Assembly: GCA_048359995.1 (NCBI GenBank)
Contig: DBGCPK010000005.1
Span: forward strand, 124,001-188,000
Direction: 5' to 3'
Length of the DNA stretch: 64,000 bases
Source of the DNA: UBA3210 sp048359995
GTDB taxonomy: Bacteria; Bacillota_I; Bacilli_A; RFN20; CAG-449
A model generated the notes under the pieces. It saw nothing but the letters and a program-made list of their open reading frames with translations. It had not been told where the DNA came from and searched no databases. The translations under genes were made by a program, and so were the position numbers. Shown here piece after piece: positions 46,340 through 54,848 of this stretch (position 1 is its first letter; each line of letters begins with the position of its first letter).

Positions 46340-48040
46340 ATGAAAAAGAAAATCGGAATCATAGTAGTTCTTTTGGCGGAAGTCGTCTTTTTAATCCTTT
46401 ACGGTCTGTACCCGTCTGCGGGAGAACCTTCGTTTCTTCGACCGATCGCTTTGGTCGGCGATTATTTTTCGGATACGATTCTGAAAACGATTGCCTCATG
46501 GCTGTATCTTTCCGATTGGAATTTCGGAAAATTAGTCGCGTTTCTCGCTTTAAACGTCGCATTTATCGTCGTTTACTATGCGATTTTCTGCTCCATCGGC
46601 GCGATTGTCAAGGCGTCGAGAAAAAAGAAGATCGCCCGCGTGGTGAAGTGCCATTACGTGCTGAGCGAGGCGGAAGAAGATAAATTCGATCATCGTCGCT
46701 TTATGAAAAAATTCCCCGTCAAGAGAGTGCTCTCTCTTCTGATTCCTTTGATTTTCATCGCCGTTTTCGTTTTGACAAGATACGACGCCGTGGCGGGTTC
46801 AACGATCGGCGCGAATGTGAAAGGAACGTGGAGCGTTTATTCGGATTACATCGAAGGCATGATCAAGGGAATCTTCAACGGAGATGCTTCGGCCATCGAC
46901 GGATATCTGAAAATTTTTACCAACGCTTCGGGATTCGGTTATATCGATTTGATCAATAAAATCCCCGAAAATTTCGTTTGGGTAGAATACGTGATTTTAC
47001 CTGTCCTCTCCGTGTTGATTTTGACGATTTGGTATGGCGTCTTTTCTTTGCTCAATCTCCTGTTCAGAAAGACCAGAGCGAAAAGAAAGGCGAAACGCGC
47101 GAAGAATCGGTATATTTTCAAAAAAGACTATCAGGAATACAAAGTTCGCACGCGCCACGCGAAAGAATATTCGTCGAAAAGCGAACAATTCATGTATATG
47201 GTGGAATCCGACAACGAAGATACTCAGAAAATCGCCAAAGTCAATTCGATCGATCCTTTTGTCCGCGACGATAAGAAGCCGGCGGATTATTACGATGATT
47301 TGGGAACCGGAGTTCGCGATTTAGGAGTCGGAGAAGTGGAAGAAGAACCTTTGGACAAAGCGATCACGGAAAGAGAGGTCCGCTATATTTCCGATAAGGA
47401 TTTCGATATCACTTTGGAAGAAGAACCGGTTATCGAAGTGGTGGAGGAAGACGGCATCGATCAGTTGAAACAGCAATGGAGAGAGGACGAGTTGTATTAC
47501 GAGAAGTATCAAGTCGACGATATCGAATTGAAAACCGTCGAAGAGTACACCAAAGATAGTTATCTCATCAACGAATACGTTTCCGGCATCAAGAGCGGAA
47601 CTTCCGATGAAAAATCCGAAGAAACGCCTCTTCCTGTCGAAGAGAAAACAGCACCGGAAACCGAGGAGGTTATCGAAGAAAAACCAACGGAGGAGAAAAA
47701 AGAGGAAAAGCCGAAAGAAGATCGGAACGATCTTTCTCCTTTGGAACGATACCGATTGCAGAAAAAACTGGAAAAAGAACGACAGGAGGCCGAGCGGAGA
47801 GCCTTAGAAGCCGAACGACAGGCGATGATCGACAACGGGACGTTGACCGAAGAGAACGATCCTTTCCGGAATTCCCGAATACTGGGCGCCCGAAGCGGGA
47901 AAGTGGAGGCTAAAGTACCGACGCACAAAGAACAAGAAGCCGAACGGCAGGCTCGACTGCAAAAGCAAAGAGAAGCCCGTGCCGCGAGAAAAGCCGAAAG
48001 AGAAAAGGCTTTGCAGAATAAAAAAACGGCGAAGAAGTGA
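46340..48040 (+). CDS. Large membrane protein with acidic and coiled-coil tail, unknown
   Basis: 566 residues. Four membrane segments lie in the first 260 residues (near 5-25, 65-90, 130-150, 215-240). The rest is cytoplasmic: an acidic region (about 320-440), a Glu/Pro/Lys-rich linker and a strongly charged, Ala/Arg/Glu-rich helix at the C-terminus. I do not recognise a family. The start ATG 46340 is preceded by GGGTGA; an in-frame GTG at 46328 is weaker. The promoter is TTGGAC, 17 nt, TATAAT (46314-46319, extended -10). The tail layout suggests a scaffold or division-type membrane protein, but this is only a guess. Confidence 0.8.
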   Translation: MKKKIGIIVVLLAEVVFLILYGLYPSAGEPSFLRPIALVGDYFSDTILKTIASWLYLSDWNFGKLVAFLALNVAFIVVYYAIFCSIGAIVKASRKKKIARVVKCHYVLSEAEEDKFDHRRFMKKFPVKRVLSLLIPLIFIAVFVLTRYDAVAGSTIGANVKGTWSVYSDYIEGMIKGIFNGDASAIDGYLKIFTNASGFGYIDLINKIPENFVWVEYVILPVLSVLILTIWYGVFSLLNLLFRKTRAKRKAKRAKNRYIFKKDYQEYKVRTRHAKEYSSKSEQFMYMVESDNEDTQKIAKVNSIDPFVRDDKKPADYYDDLGTGVRDLGVGEVEEEPLDKAITEREVRYISDKDFDITLEEEPVIEVVEEDGIDQLKQQWREDELYYEKYQVDDIELKTVEEYTKDSYLINEYVSGIKSGTSDEKSEETPLPVEEKTAPETEEVIEEKPTEEKKEEKPKEDRNDLSPLERYRLQKKLEKERQEAERRALEAERQAMIDNGTLTEENDPFRNSRILGARSGKVEAKVPTHKEQEAERQARLQKQREARAARKAEREKALQNKKTAKK

Positions 48041-48053
48041 GCAAAATGAAAAA

Positions 48054-48077
48054 CCGATGAATTTCATCGGTTTTTTT
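48054..48077. terminator. Terminator between convergent genes
   Basis: CCGATGA-ATT-TCATCGG with seven T on the + strand and AAA on the left side; it may serve the gerQ-like gene as well. Confidence 0.88.
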
Positions 48078-48078
48078 G

Positions 48079-48516
48079 TTAAATATTTTCCTGATAGGTA
48101 CCGCTTATATCGGTGAATTCGATATAGAGAATGTAAACCGCCATAATCAGGGTATGCTTTTTGGCTTTTTCTTCGTAAAGAATCAGATAATCGTCTCCGG
48201 CTCCCCAGACCAGACCTTCGAAAATCATATCGTGCCATTGGGCGGAATCGGTAAACGCGCAGTAGACCTTGACTTTTCTGCCGATGTGTCCGTCCATGAA
48301 TTTCGTCAGGTATTCGTTGGTTAAAATCGGTTCGTATTGGCTTCCCGCATTCGGTTTGTCCGCGTTTTCCTGACGATTGCCGTAAGTCGACGGCGCGGGA
48401 TTCGGCATATTCGGCGATTGCATACTTGGCGGCGGCGCAAAATTGGCATGATTCATATCGACTCCTTGCGGATAAGGGGCGCCGAAATAATTAGGGGGTG
48501 GTTGAATTCGATCCAT
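48079..48516 (-). CDS. gerQ: GerQ-like spore coat protein
   Basis: 145 residues on the reverse strand. The first 60 are Pro/Asn/Gly-rich and low-complexity; the C-terminal 75 align by eye with Bacillus GerQ (YwdL): a Tyr-Leu start, KVKVYCAFTDSAQWHDMIFEGLVW, GAGDDYLILYE and a final LIMAVYILYIEF, in the same order and spacing. In Bacillus GerQ is cross-linked into the coat by transglutaminase and needed for SleB/CwlJ-related germination. The ribosome site AAAGGA precedes the start. If real it points to spore formation in this lineage. Confidence 0.75.
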   Translation of the reverse strand: MDRIQPPPNYFGAPYPQGVDMNHANFAPPPSMQSPNMPNPAPSTYGNRQENADKPNAGSQYEPILTNEYLTKFMDGHIGRKVKVYCAFTDSAQWHDMIFEGLVWGAGDDYLILYEEKAKKHTLIMAVYILYIEFTDISGTYQENI

Positions 48517-48603
48517 AAGTAATGTCCTTTCTCTTTAATATATGTCGGAGTATGGGAAAAAAACACAAAATGGTTGACTTTTTTTCCTACGAAGAAGAAA
48601 ATG

Positions 48604-48688
48604 ATTACGGGTGCTTGATGTGAGCAGGCTGAGATCGCAAGTAGACTTGCGGGACCGTACTTGATCTAGGTAATACTAGCGGAAGAAA
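48604..48688 (+). promoter_or_regulatory. TPP riboswitch
   Basis: The aptamer shows GGGTGC, the strongly conserved GGCTGAGA core, a small variable stem, ACC, TTGATCTAGGTAATACTAGCGG and AAGAAAC. These are the pyrimidine- and pyrophosphate-sensing halves of the thiamine pyrophosphate class. It lies directly before thiT and is followed by a terminator at 48713-48735, so TPP should turn the gene off. A TTGACT at 48574 is the likely -35 box. Confidence 0.93.
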
Positions 48689-48712
48689 CTTTTTTTATGC
48701 TTTCCTTTTATC

Positions 48713-48735
48713 GTCCTGGATCACAGGACTTTTTT
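48713..48735 (+). terminator. Riboswitch-controlled terminator before thiT
   Basis: GTCCTG-GATCA-CAGGAC followed by TTTTTT, 15 nt before the thiT ATG. Confidence 0.88.
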
Positions 48736-48749
48736 AATGAGGTGGGAAT

Positions 48750-49370
48750 ATGAAAAAAAGTTTTTTTTCGACGAAAGTCATCACGGAAATCGCCGTATTC
48801 GCCGCGATCGCTTTCGCCCTTGACGCGCTTCAAGGGGGGATTTTTCGGGGGTTGTTTCCTTCCGGAGGTTCGATCGGCATCGCGATGCTGCCGATTTTGC
48901 TGATTTGCTATCGGCGCGGATTCGTCGCCGGAATCATCACTGCGTTTGCGTTGAGTTTCTTGCAAATGCTCGGCGGCGTTTACGCCGTCGCAGACGTATG
49001 GTATATGGTTTTCTTGCAGATTTTGCTGGATTACATTCTGGCTTATCCTTGCGTGGCTTTCGCCGGTTTGTTCGTCGGTAAATTTAAAAATTCCGAAGAG
49101 AGAAATGCGAAAATTCTCTGGCTATGTATCGGAACGCTCATAGGAGGCGCGTTAAAATTGCTTTGCCATTATCTGGCCGGCGTCATCTTTTGGAGTTCGT
49201 CCTGTCCGGAAGGCTTTTTCGGAGGACCGGCGGTATACAGTTTGGTTTACAACGGAGGCTATATGCTTCCGAATATCGTCGTCAACGGATTGCTTCTTGT
49301 GCTGATCTTCGTTAAACAACCGAATTTCTTCAATGCAGAAGAATCCCAAGCGGCAAAGGAGGCGGAATAA
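48750..49370 (+). CDS. thiT: Thiamine ECF transporter S component ThiT
   Basis: 206 residues, six membrane segments, with ThiT/YuaJ marks GGSIGIAMLPILLICYRRG and the Trp/Tyr-rich VADVWYMVFLQILLDYILAYP and YNGGYMLPN segments that line the thiamine site. It binds thiamine and uses a shared EcfAAT module not in this window. Ribosome site GAGGTGG. Controlled by the TPP riboswitch. The next gene starts directly at its stop. Confidence 0.94.
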   Translation: MKKSFFSTKVITEIAVFAAIAFALDALQGGIFRGLFPSGGSIGIAMLPILLICYRRGFVAGIITAFALSFLQMLGGVYAVADVWYMVFLQILLDYILAYPCVAFAGLFVGKFKNSEERNAKILWLCIGTLIGGALKLLCHYLAGVIFWSSSCPEGFFGGPAVYSLVYNGGYMLPNIVVNGLLLVLIFVKQPNFFNAEESQAAKEAE

Positions 49371-49784
49371 ATGAAAATCGGATTGTTCAAAAAAGGAGCG
49401 TTGCTTTTTACCGGATTGAGTTCGCTGGTTTTTTCGCTGGTGTATTTTATCCGCAGCTTTGAAGTTTACGCGGACGAATACGGCACGGATATCTCTTCCA
49501 ACAGCGACTATCTTGTCGCGATGTTGGTTTCGCTGTGCGTCATCGCTTATGCGGTCTATCTCTTCGCTTCGAAAAAGAAAGAATACCGAAAAATATACGC
49601 TTTCTCGGGCGCGTGTGCGACGGCCTTGACATCATTTTATCCTTTGGGCGTCTTTTTCAAAGCGATGAATAAGGGAAAAGATTTCGCCGTTTATCAGTCT
49701 TATCTCTATTTAGGCATCGTCTCTCTCTTTCTCCTGATTTATTTTGTCTTGGTCGGGTTGGAAAGCGCAAAAGAGACAAAGTAG
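49371..49784 (+). CDS. Small four-helix membrane protein, unknown
   Basis: 137 residues with four hydrophobic segments. The ATG directly follows the thiT stop (TAAATG), so it is under the TPP riboswitch too. I do not recognise a family. Co-regulation with thiT makes a role in thiamine or membrane transport conceivable but unproven. Confidence 0.75.
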   Translation: MKIGLFKKGALLFTGLSSLVFSLVYFIRSFEVYADEYGTDISSNSDYLVAMLVSLCVIAYAVYLFASKKKEYRKIYAFSGACATALTSFYPLGVFFKAMNKGKDFAVYQSYLYLGIVSLFLLIYFVLVGLESAKETK

Positions 49785-49857
49785 TGCTTTTCCGTCTGAA
49801 ATCGTTTTGTTTCTTCGGGAAAAAAGGTATAATAAGGGCGGTAGAGGAACAAGCCCC

Positions 49858-50958
49858 ATGGAAGAAAAAAGAGAAACGGAAAATTTAAAAGAAACCGCGC
49901 CGGAGAAAGAAGAGAAGATTTTTACCGATGTAAAATCCGAAAACCGAAAACCGGACGGCATCGTCCGATCCGGGGATTTTTATCCTCCTGAACCGGTCGT
50001 CTCCAAAGAAAATACTTTGGCGGAAATCAACGAAGAACGCGAACGTTTCTGTCGGTATATGGATCAGCAGGACAAGATCAAAAAAGTCATTCTCTTTTCA
50101 TTTTTAGGGATCTTTCTTCTTTTGGCGATCGCATTGCTCGTCAACCCGAAATTGACGGGAACGCTGTTCACTCCTTTAATCGCTGTTTTTATCATCTTCT
50201 TGTTGGTATCATACTTTCTCGTTCAATCCGTGAAGAAAAAAAAGAGCATTCAGTTCGACGCATATCGTTATAAATATTTTCTCTCTATGGAATCCTATTG
50301 CTATTTTCAGTTGGGAATATCCAATTTATCCATGTCCTACAACAGCAAAGTCAAACCGGAAGAAGTTAAAGGGATCGGCTGTTACGAGCGGATCGTCGAA
50401 ACGCCGTCTCGCGACATCGTCAAAGGGGCAATGTTCGGAGTTGACTTTTCCTGCGCGGAAGTCAAGATCGTGACGGGAGAAAAAGGAAACAAAAAGAATC
50501 AAAGCGTTGTTTTTTCGGGAAAACTCTTTCATTTTGATTTGGAAAGCAAAAAAAGCGGAAAGATGTATCTCTACCTGAAAGGTTGCGGGGACGGATTTCC
50601 GACCGAGTTGCGGGGAATGGAGGAAGTCGAACTGAAAGATCTGAAAAAAGATTTCAAAGTTTTTTCTTCGTTTGACAATCCCGAGACGATGGTAGGAAAA
50701 AAGACCGCCGAGATCTTGAATCGCTTTGCGATTGATAACGCCGTCGAAGATATCATCGTTTCGATTGTGGACAAGGGAATTTACGTCGGACTTTCGCTCA
50801 CCGACGAATTTATGACGATTCCTTATCGAAACGAAGTGGACAGCCGATGGATCGATCATTTCAAAAACGATTTGGACTCGATGAAAAATCTGATCGCTTC
50901 TTTTCTGGGAAACAAAAATTATCGAAAAAAGGAGCAGAAAGAAGAGAATGCCGAATAA
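49858..50958 (+). CDS. DUF3137-like membrane protein
   Basis: 366 residues. A charged 75-residue N-terminal region is followed by two close membrane helices (about 80-130) and a cytoplasmic C-terminal domain with beta-strand pattern. The layout and segments such as ISNLSMSYNSKVKPEEVKGIG and YERIVETPSRDIVKGAMFGVDFSCAEVKI resemble DUF3137 proteins. I chose ATG 49858 with AGAGGA upstream; a promoter -10 TATAAT lies at 49828-49833, so the longer in-frame start at 49744 (inside the previous gene) is unlikely. Function unknown. Confidence 0.78.
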   Translation: MEEKRETENLKETAPEKEEKIFTDVKSENRKPDGIVRSGDFYPPEPVVSKENTLAEINEERERFCRYMDQQDKIKKVILFSFLGIFLLLAIALLVNPKLTGTLFTPLIAVFIIFLLVSYFLVQSVKKKKSIQFDAYRYKYFLSMESYCYFQLGISNLSMSYNSKVKPEEVKGIGCYERIVETPSRDIVKGAMFGVDFSCAEVKIVTGEKGNKKNQSVVFSGKLFHFDLESKKSGKMYLYLKGCGDGFPTELRGMEEVELKDLKKDFKVFSSFDNPETMVGKKTAEILNRFAIDNAVEDIIVSIVDKGIYVGLSLTDEFMTIPYRNEVDSRWIDHFKNDLDSMKNLIASFLGNKNYRKKEQKEENAE

Positions 50959-51127
50959 GGCGACAAATTCATCATCGAAAACGGATTCGCGCTGTTTCTT
51001 CCGCGATAAAGAGGATCTTGGATTTGAATTCGAATGCTCGGATAAATTTCAACCGAAGCAGAGAAGATTATTTAAATGAATCGGGCGATTTGTTATAATC
51101 ATTGAAACGGAAAGTGCAGGTGATAGT

Positions 51128-51697
51128 ATGGTGAATCGGGATTATGTCGGAAAATGGATTCACGTGCAAAGTTATAAACACGATCGCACATTGCACCGCA
51201 CATGGGATACGGCGATGGTCGTCGAAGTTACCGACGAATTCATCGTCATCGTTTCGAACTGCACGAAAGTCATCGAAAGCGACGGCAGGAGATGGTACAC
51301 CAGAGAACCCGCCGTATCGGTCTTTTTTTTCAAGGAATGGTACAACTTGGTCGCAATGTTCAAAAAGAATGCGATCATCTATTATTGCAACATCGCTTCT
51401 CCGTCTTTGATCGACAGAGATTGCATCAAATATATCGATTACGATTTGGATTTGAAATTGATGCCGGATAAGAATATCATCGAATTGGATCGAAAGGAAT
51501 ATGAGTATCATCGCAAAAAATACGCATATTCCAGCGATTTGGACATAGTCGTCAAGCACGCGAACGAGAAGTGCAAAGATCTGATGTCGGAGGGAATTTT
51601 TCCGTTTGACGACGAGACGATGAGAAAGTATTACGATCGGTTTATCGAAATGAAAGATCAGCAGGAAAATCACCTGCTGGGAGAGAAAAAAGATTGA
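51128..51697 (+). CDS. DUF402 nucleoside tri/diphosphate phosphatase (YgaC/Ntdp-like)
   Basis: 189 residues matching staphylococcal Ntdp/YgaC over most of its length: WIHVQSYKHDRTLHRTW, ESDGRRWYTREPAVSVF, YYCNIASPSLID and the metal-site segment KYIDYDLDLK. The family hydrolyses nucleoside tri- and diphosphates with a divalent metal. An extended -10 (TGT-TATAAT at 51091-51099) lies 29 nt upstream; the ribosome site is AGGTGAT. Confidence 0.9.
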   Translation: MVNRDYVGKWIHVQSYKHDRTLHRTWDTAMVVEVTDEFIVIVSNCTKVIESDGRRWYTREPAVSVFFFKEWYNLVAMFKKNAIIYYCNIASPSLIDRDCIKYIDYDLDLKLMPDKNIIELDRKEYEYHRKKYAYSSDLDIVVKHANEKCKDLMSEGIFPFDDETMRKYYDRFIEMKDQQENHLLGEKKD

Positions 51698-51976
51698 CAA
51701 CGGCGCGGATTTAGGTAAAATAACTTATATATATTTGAAATCGAAGAGAAGGAAGAGTAAGGATTCGAAGCATTTCAGAGAAACGCCGGTAGGTGAAAGG
51801 CGCGATGATCGGATCGAGAATACGCCTTCGAGAGCGGAATCGAACAGAGAGTAGGTTCTGCCGGTTGATACCCGTTATCGTATGAGTCAACGACTCGCTG
51901 AGGTCGTTCGCGCGAGCGGACGGCGAAGTAAGGTGGTAACGCGGAATTTTCGCCCTTATATTCGAGGGCGTTTTTT
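51694..51976 (+). promoter_or_regulatory. Promoter and tyrosine T-box leader of tyrS
   Basis: The promoter is TTGACA (51694-51699), 16 nt, TAAAAT (51716-51721). The leader shows the AG-bulge-type AGGTGAAAGGCGCGATG element, the specifier region GAGAATACGCC with Tyr codon TAC at 51821-51823, and the T-box AAGGTGGTAACGCGG at about 51930-51944. The terminator CGCCCT-TATATTCG-AGGGCG with six T (51951-51976) is the competing structure. Uncharged tRNA-Tyr would bind specifier and T-box and prevent termination. Confidence 0.93.
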
Positions 51977-51992
51977 ATTGGGAGGACGAAAA

Positions 51993-53216
51993 ATGGGAGT
52001 TTACGAGGAATTGCAGGAAAGAGGTTTGATCGCGCAGACGACCGACGAGGAAGAAATCAGAAATTTGGTCAACGCGGGCAAGGCAACTTTTTACATCGGC
52101 TTTGATCCGACCGCGGACAGCCTGCACGTCGGACATTTTATGACGTTGGCGTTAATGAAACGCTTGCAGATGGCGGGAAATAAACCGATCGCCGTTATGG
52201 GCGGAGGAACCGGACTGATCGGCGATCCGTCCGGAAGGAACGATTTGAGGAAGATGCTGAGCAAGGAAGATATCGCGCACAACATCGCCTGTTTCCGAAA
52301 GCAGATGGAAAGGTTTATCGACTTTTCAGACGAAAAAGCGCTTCTTTTGAACAACGCAGACTGGTTGGAAAATCTGAATTACATCGACTTTATCCGCGAT
52401 ATCGGAAGTTGTTTTTCGGTCAACAAGATGTTAGGCGCGGAATGCTATAAGCAGAGAATGGAACGAGGTCTCACTTTTTTGGAATTCAACTATATGATTA
52501 TGCAATCGTACGATTTCTATTACTTGTTCACTCATTACGGGTGCAACCTCGAATTCGGCGGAGACGATCAATGGTCGAATATGCTGGGCGGCACGGAATT
52601 GATTCGGAAGAAGACCGGAAAGGATTCCCACGCGATGACGATCAATCTTTTGCTCAACAGCGAAGGAAAGAAGATGGGAAAAACTTCTTCCGGCGCGGTT
52701 TGGCTCGACGAAAACAAGACGACCCCTTACGAATTCTTTCAGTATTGGCGGAATACCGATGACAAGGATGTCATCAAATGTCTGAAAGTTTTGACTTTTG
52801 TGCCGATTGAAGACATTAAAGCGATGGAAAACTGGGAGGGTTCTCAATTGAATCGCGCGAAAGAAATTTTAGCGTACGAATTGACCAAATTGATTCACGG
52901 AGAAGAAAAAGCGGATCAGGCATTAAACGCTTCGCGCGCTTTATTCGGAAACGGTGAGCAGGCGGAAATTCCGACGGTGTTTTTAGATCTGTCGGAAATC
53001 GAAAGCGACGGTCTTGATTTGTGCGATCTTTTGATTCGCTGCGATCTCGCATCTTCCAGAGGAGACGCCAGAAGAAACATCGAGCAAGGCGGAATCAGCA
53101 TCGACGGAGAAAAAATCACCGATCCGAAGGCGAGAATATCGCCGGATTCGATTGAAAAGACCTTTGTCGTCCGAAAAGGAAAAAAGAGTTTCAAAAAAGT
53201 TGCCGCGAAAAAATAA
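51993..53216 (+). CDS. tyrS: Tyrosyl-tRNA synthetase
   Basis: 407 residues. Class I catalytic domain with FDPTADSLHVGHFMTLA (HIGH-type motif HVGH), GGGTGLIGDPSGR, the tyrosine pocket FNYMIMQSYDFYYL and the KMGKTSSG (KMSKS-type) loop; C-terminal S4 domain with RGDARRNIEQGGISIDGEK. I chose ATG 51993 with GGGAGGA upstream; the in-frame ATG at 51882 lies inside the T-box and is rejected. Regulated by the T-box leader. Confidence 0.97.
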   Translation: MGVYEELQERGLIAQTTDEEEIRNLVNAGKATFYIGFDPTADSLHVGHFMTLALMKRLQMAGNKPIAVMGGGTGLIGDPSGRNDLRKMLSKEDIAHNIACFRKQMERFIDFSDEKALLLNNADWLENLNYIDFIRDIGSCFSVNKMLGAECYKQRMERGLTFLEFNYMIMQSYDFYYLFTHYGCNLEFGGDDQWSNMLGGTELIRKKTGKDSHAMTINLLLNSEGKKMGKTSSGAVWLDENKTTPYEFFQYWRNTDDKDVIKCLKVLTFVPIEDIKAMENWEGSQLNRAKEILAYELTKLIHGEEKADQALNASRALFGNGEQAEIPTVFLDLSEIESDGLDLCDLLIRCDLASSRGDARRNIEQGGISIDGEKITDPKARISPDSIEKTFVVRKGKKSFKKVAAKK

Positions 53217-53233
53217 AAAAACCGCAGGCGGTT
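53214..53233 (-). terminator. Terminator of hpt
   Basis: On the reverse strand AACCG-CCTG-CGGTT is followed by a T-tract; it overlaps the last bases of tyrS. Confidence 0.7.
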
Positions 53234-53240
53234 AGCGCGG

Positions 53241-53804
53241 TTACTCCATGGGGAGATTCAGAATTTTATTCCACGAATCGATTTCTTCTTGGTCGGGAAT
53301 GAATACGTATTTGGTGTTGCGATAGAGATCGTGGTAATCCAATCCGTATCCCATAAGAAAGCCTTCGCCGACCTCTTTCCCTGCATAATCCAGTTCAAAA
53401 GGCACTTTCCGATTGCATTTTTTGTCTAAAAGCGCGAGGGTGACGATCGATCTCGGTTGATATTTTTTTTGGAGATGATCGACAAGATACACCATCGAAA
53501 TACCGGAATCGACGATGTCTTCGACGATGATGATATCGCGGTCACGGATATCGAGGGTTACATCGCTTTTCAAAACGACCGTTCCGGTGGATTCGGTGCC
53601 GTTGTAACTGCTGACCTGAACGAAATCGTATTGCAAAGGAATGTCGATTTCCTGCACCAAATCCATCAGAAAAGGAACGGCGCCTTTCATTACTCCGACG
53701 AGAACGGGAGGGTGATCGTTAAAACGATAACGGGTAGAAATCTGCTGCCCGATGAGTTTGCATATAGAATGAATTTCTTCCTCGGTTAAAACTATTTTTC
53801 GCAT
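53241..53804 (-). CDS. hpt: Hypoxanthine phosphoribosyltransferase
   Basis: 187 residues with the PRPP-binding motif DIIIVEDIVDSGISMVYL and the LVGVMKGAVPFLMDL segment. It converts hypoxanthine or guanine with PRPP to IMP or GMP. I chose ATG 53804, preceded by AAGGAG, over the in-frame ATG at 53834, which overlaps the -10 box TATAAT (complement of 53833-53838, with extended TG). Confidence 0.95.
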   Translation of the reverse strand: MRKIVLTEEEIHSICKLIGQQISTRYRFNDHPPVLVGVMKGAVPFLMDLVQEIDIPLQYDFVQVSSYNGTESTGTVVLKSDVTLDIRDRDIIIVEDIVDSGISMVYLVDHLQKKYQPRSIVTLALLDKKCNRKVPFELDYAGKEVGEGFLMGYGLDYHDLYRNTKYVFIPDQEEIDSWNKILNLPME

Positions 53805-54016
53805 TTTAATCTCCTTGCTCGGTGATGGATTCATTATATCACAAACGAAAAAATGTGCATCTTTTTTTAAAAAGGTAAAACCAAAAACGGATTGAAAATG
53901 CTTACATCGTCGGTTTTCCTTTCGATTTATTGCAATTTTTACTGAAATCTCGTCAATATCCTATTTGTTTACGTTTCAAAATGATGTAAAATACTTGTGG
54001 AAAGAGGAAATAAGAA

Positions 54017-54619
54017 ATGAAGAAATTTTTTAAAGAATTCAAAACGTTCATCACCAGAGGCAACGTGATGGATATGGCGGTCGGTGTGATTGTCGGCGGC
54101 GCGTTTACCGCGATCGTCACCGCTTTGAGCGATCACATTCTGAAACCGCTTATCAACTGGGTCTTGGCTTTGATACTGGGTCAGAATTCGCTGAGCGAAG
54201 TTTTCACCTATCTGAAAAAAGTCGAAGTGGAAACCGAAGTCAACGGAATAATGGTCAAAACGGTCGATTTGACGCAATCGATTTATATCGACTGGGGAGC
54301 GTTTATCAATGCGATAATCAATTTTATCCTGATCGCTTTTGTGCTTTTCTGCATCGTTAAGGCTTTGAACACGCTGTCGGATTCGGGAAAAAACCTGAAA
54401 GACATGAAATTACGCATCGAGTACAAGCAACAAAAAGGCAGAAAACTTTCGAAGAAAGAGATTCAATTTTTGAATGACGAAGCAGAAAGAGAACGCGCCG
54501 AGGCGGAACAAAAAGCCAAAGCGGCGGAAGAAGCTCGTCTTTTGGCGGAAGCGGAAGCGGCGAAACCGACGACGGAATCTTTGCTTTTGGAAATCAGAGA
54601 CCTTCTGGCTAAAAAATAA
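54017..54619 (+). CDS. mscL: Large-conductance mechanosensitive channel MscL
   Basis: 200 residues, longer than the usual 120-150. The N-terminal amphipathic helix and TM1 (FITRGNVMDMAVGVIVGGAF) and TM2 (AIINFILIAFVLFCIVK) are canonical, as is the final TESLLLEIRDLLAKK. The extra length comes from a longer extracellular loop and a charged Lys/Glu/Ala helix before the C-terminus. It opens on membrane tension to release osmolytes. A terminator follows. Confidence 0.95.
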   Translation: MKKFFKEFKTFITRGNVMDMAVGVIVGGAFTAIVTALSDHILKPLINWVLALILGQNSLSEVFTYLKKVEVETEVNGIMVKTVDLTQSIYIDWGAFINAIINFILIAFVLFCIVKALNTLSDSGKNLKDMKLRIEYKQQKGRKLSKKEIQFLNDEAERERAEAEQKAKAAEEARLLAEAEAAKPTTESLLLEIRDLLAKK

Positions 54620-54638
54620 TCGAGGAACAATCGAAAGA

Positions 54639-54664
54639 AAAGAGGAAGAAATTCCTCTTTTTAT
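54639..54664 (+). terminator. Terminator after mscL
   Basis: AAAGAGGAA-GAAA-TTCCTCTTT followed by TT. The gap to 54849 holds a short ACGGA/TCCGT hairpin and an extended -10 TGATATAAT near 54800 for the next gene. Confidence 0.85.
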
Positions 54665-54848
54665 TTAACGGAATCATTGCGTTTATGGGGAAATAATATA
54701 ACTTTAAAAGGAAGATTTTTCGGAGACAGAGTTTTACGGAGGCGATCCGTAAAGTCTGAATTCATTACGTTATAAGTAGTTAATTTTTTAAAGCGCTATG
54801 ATATAATAATATATGCGTTCTTTATGAAACGGCACAGTGGAGAATTTT

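Noticed and set aside
51882..51992. Upstream in-frame ATG giving a longer TyrRS
   Set aside because: The segment is the T-box antiterminator/terminator region; the real start has GGGAGGA and begins where the family begins.
53214..53240. Terminator of tyrS on the + strand
   Set aside because: The hairpin has its T-tract only on the reverse strand, so it serves hpt; tyrS may end by read-through into the convergent gene.
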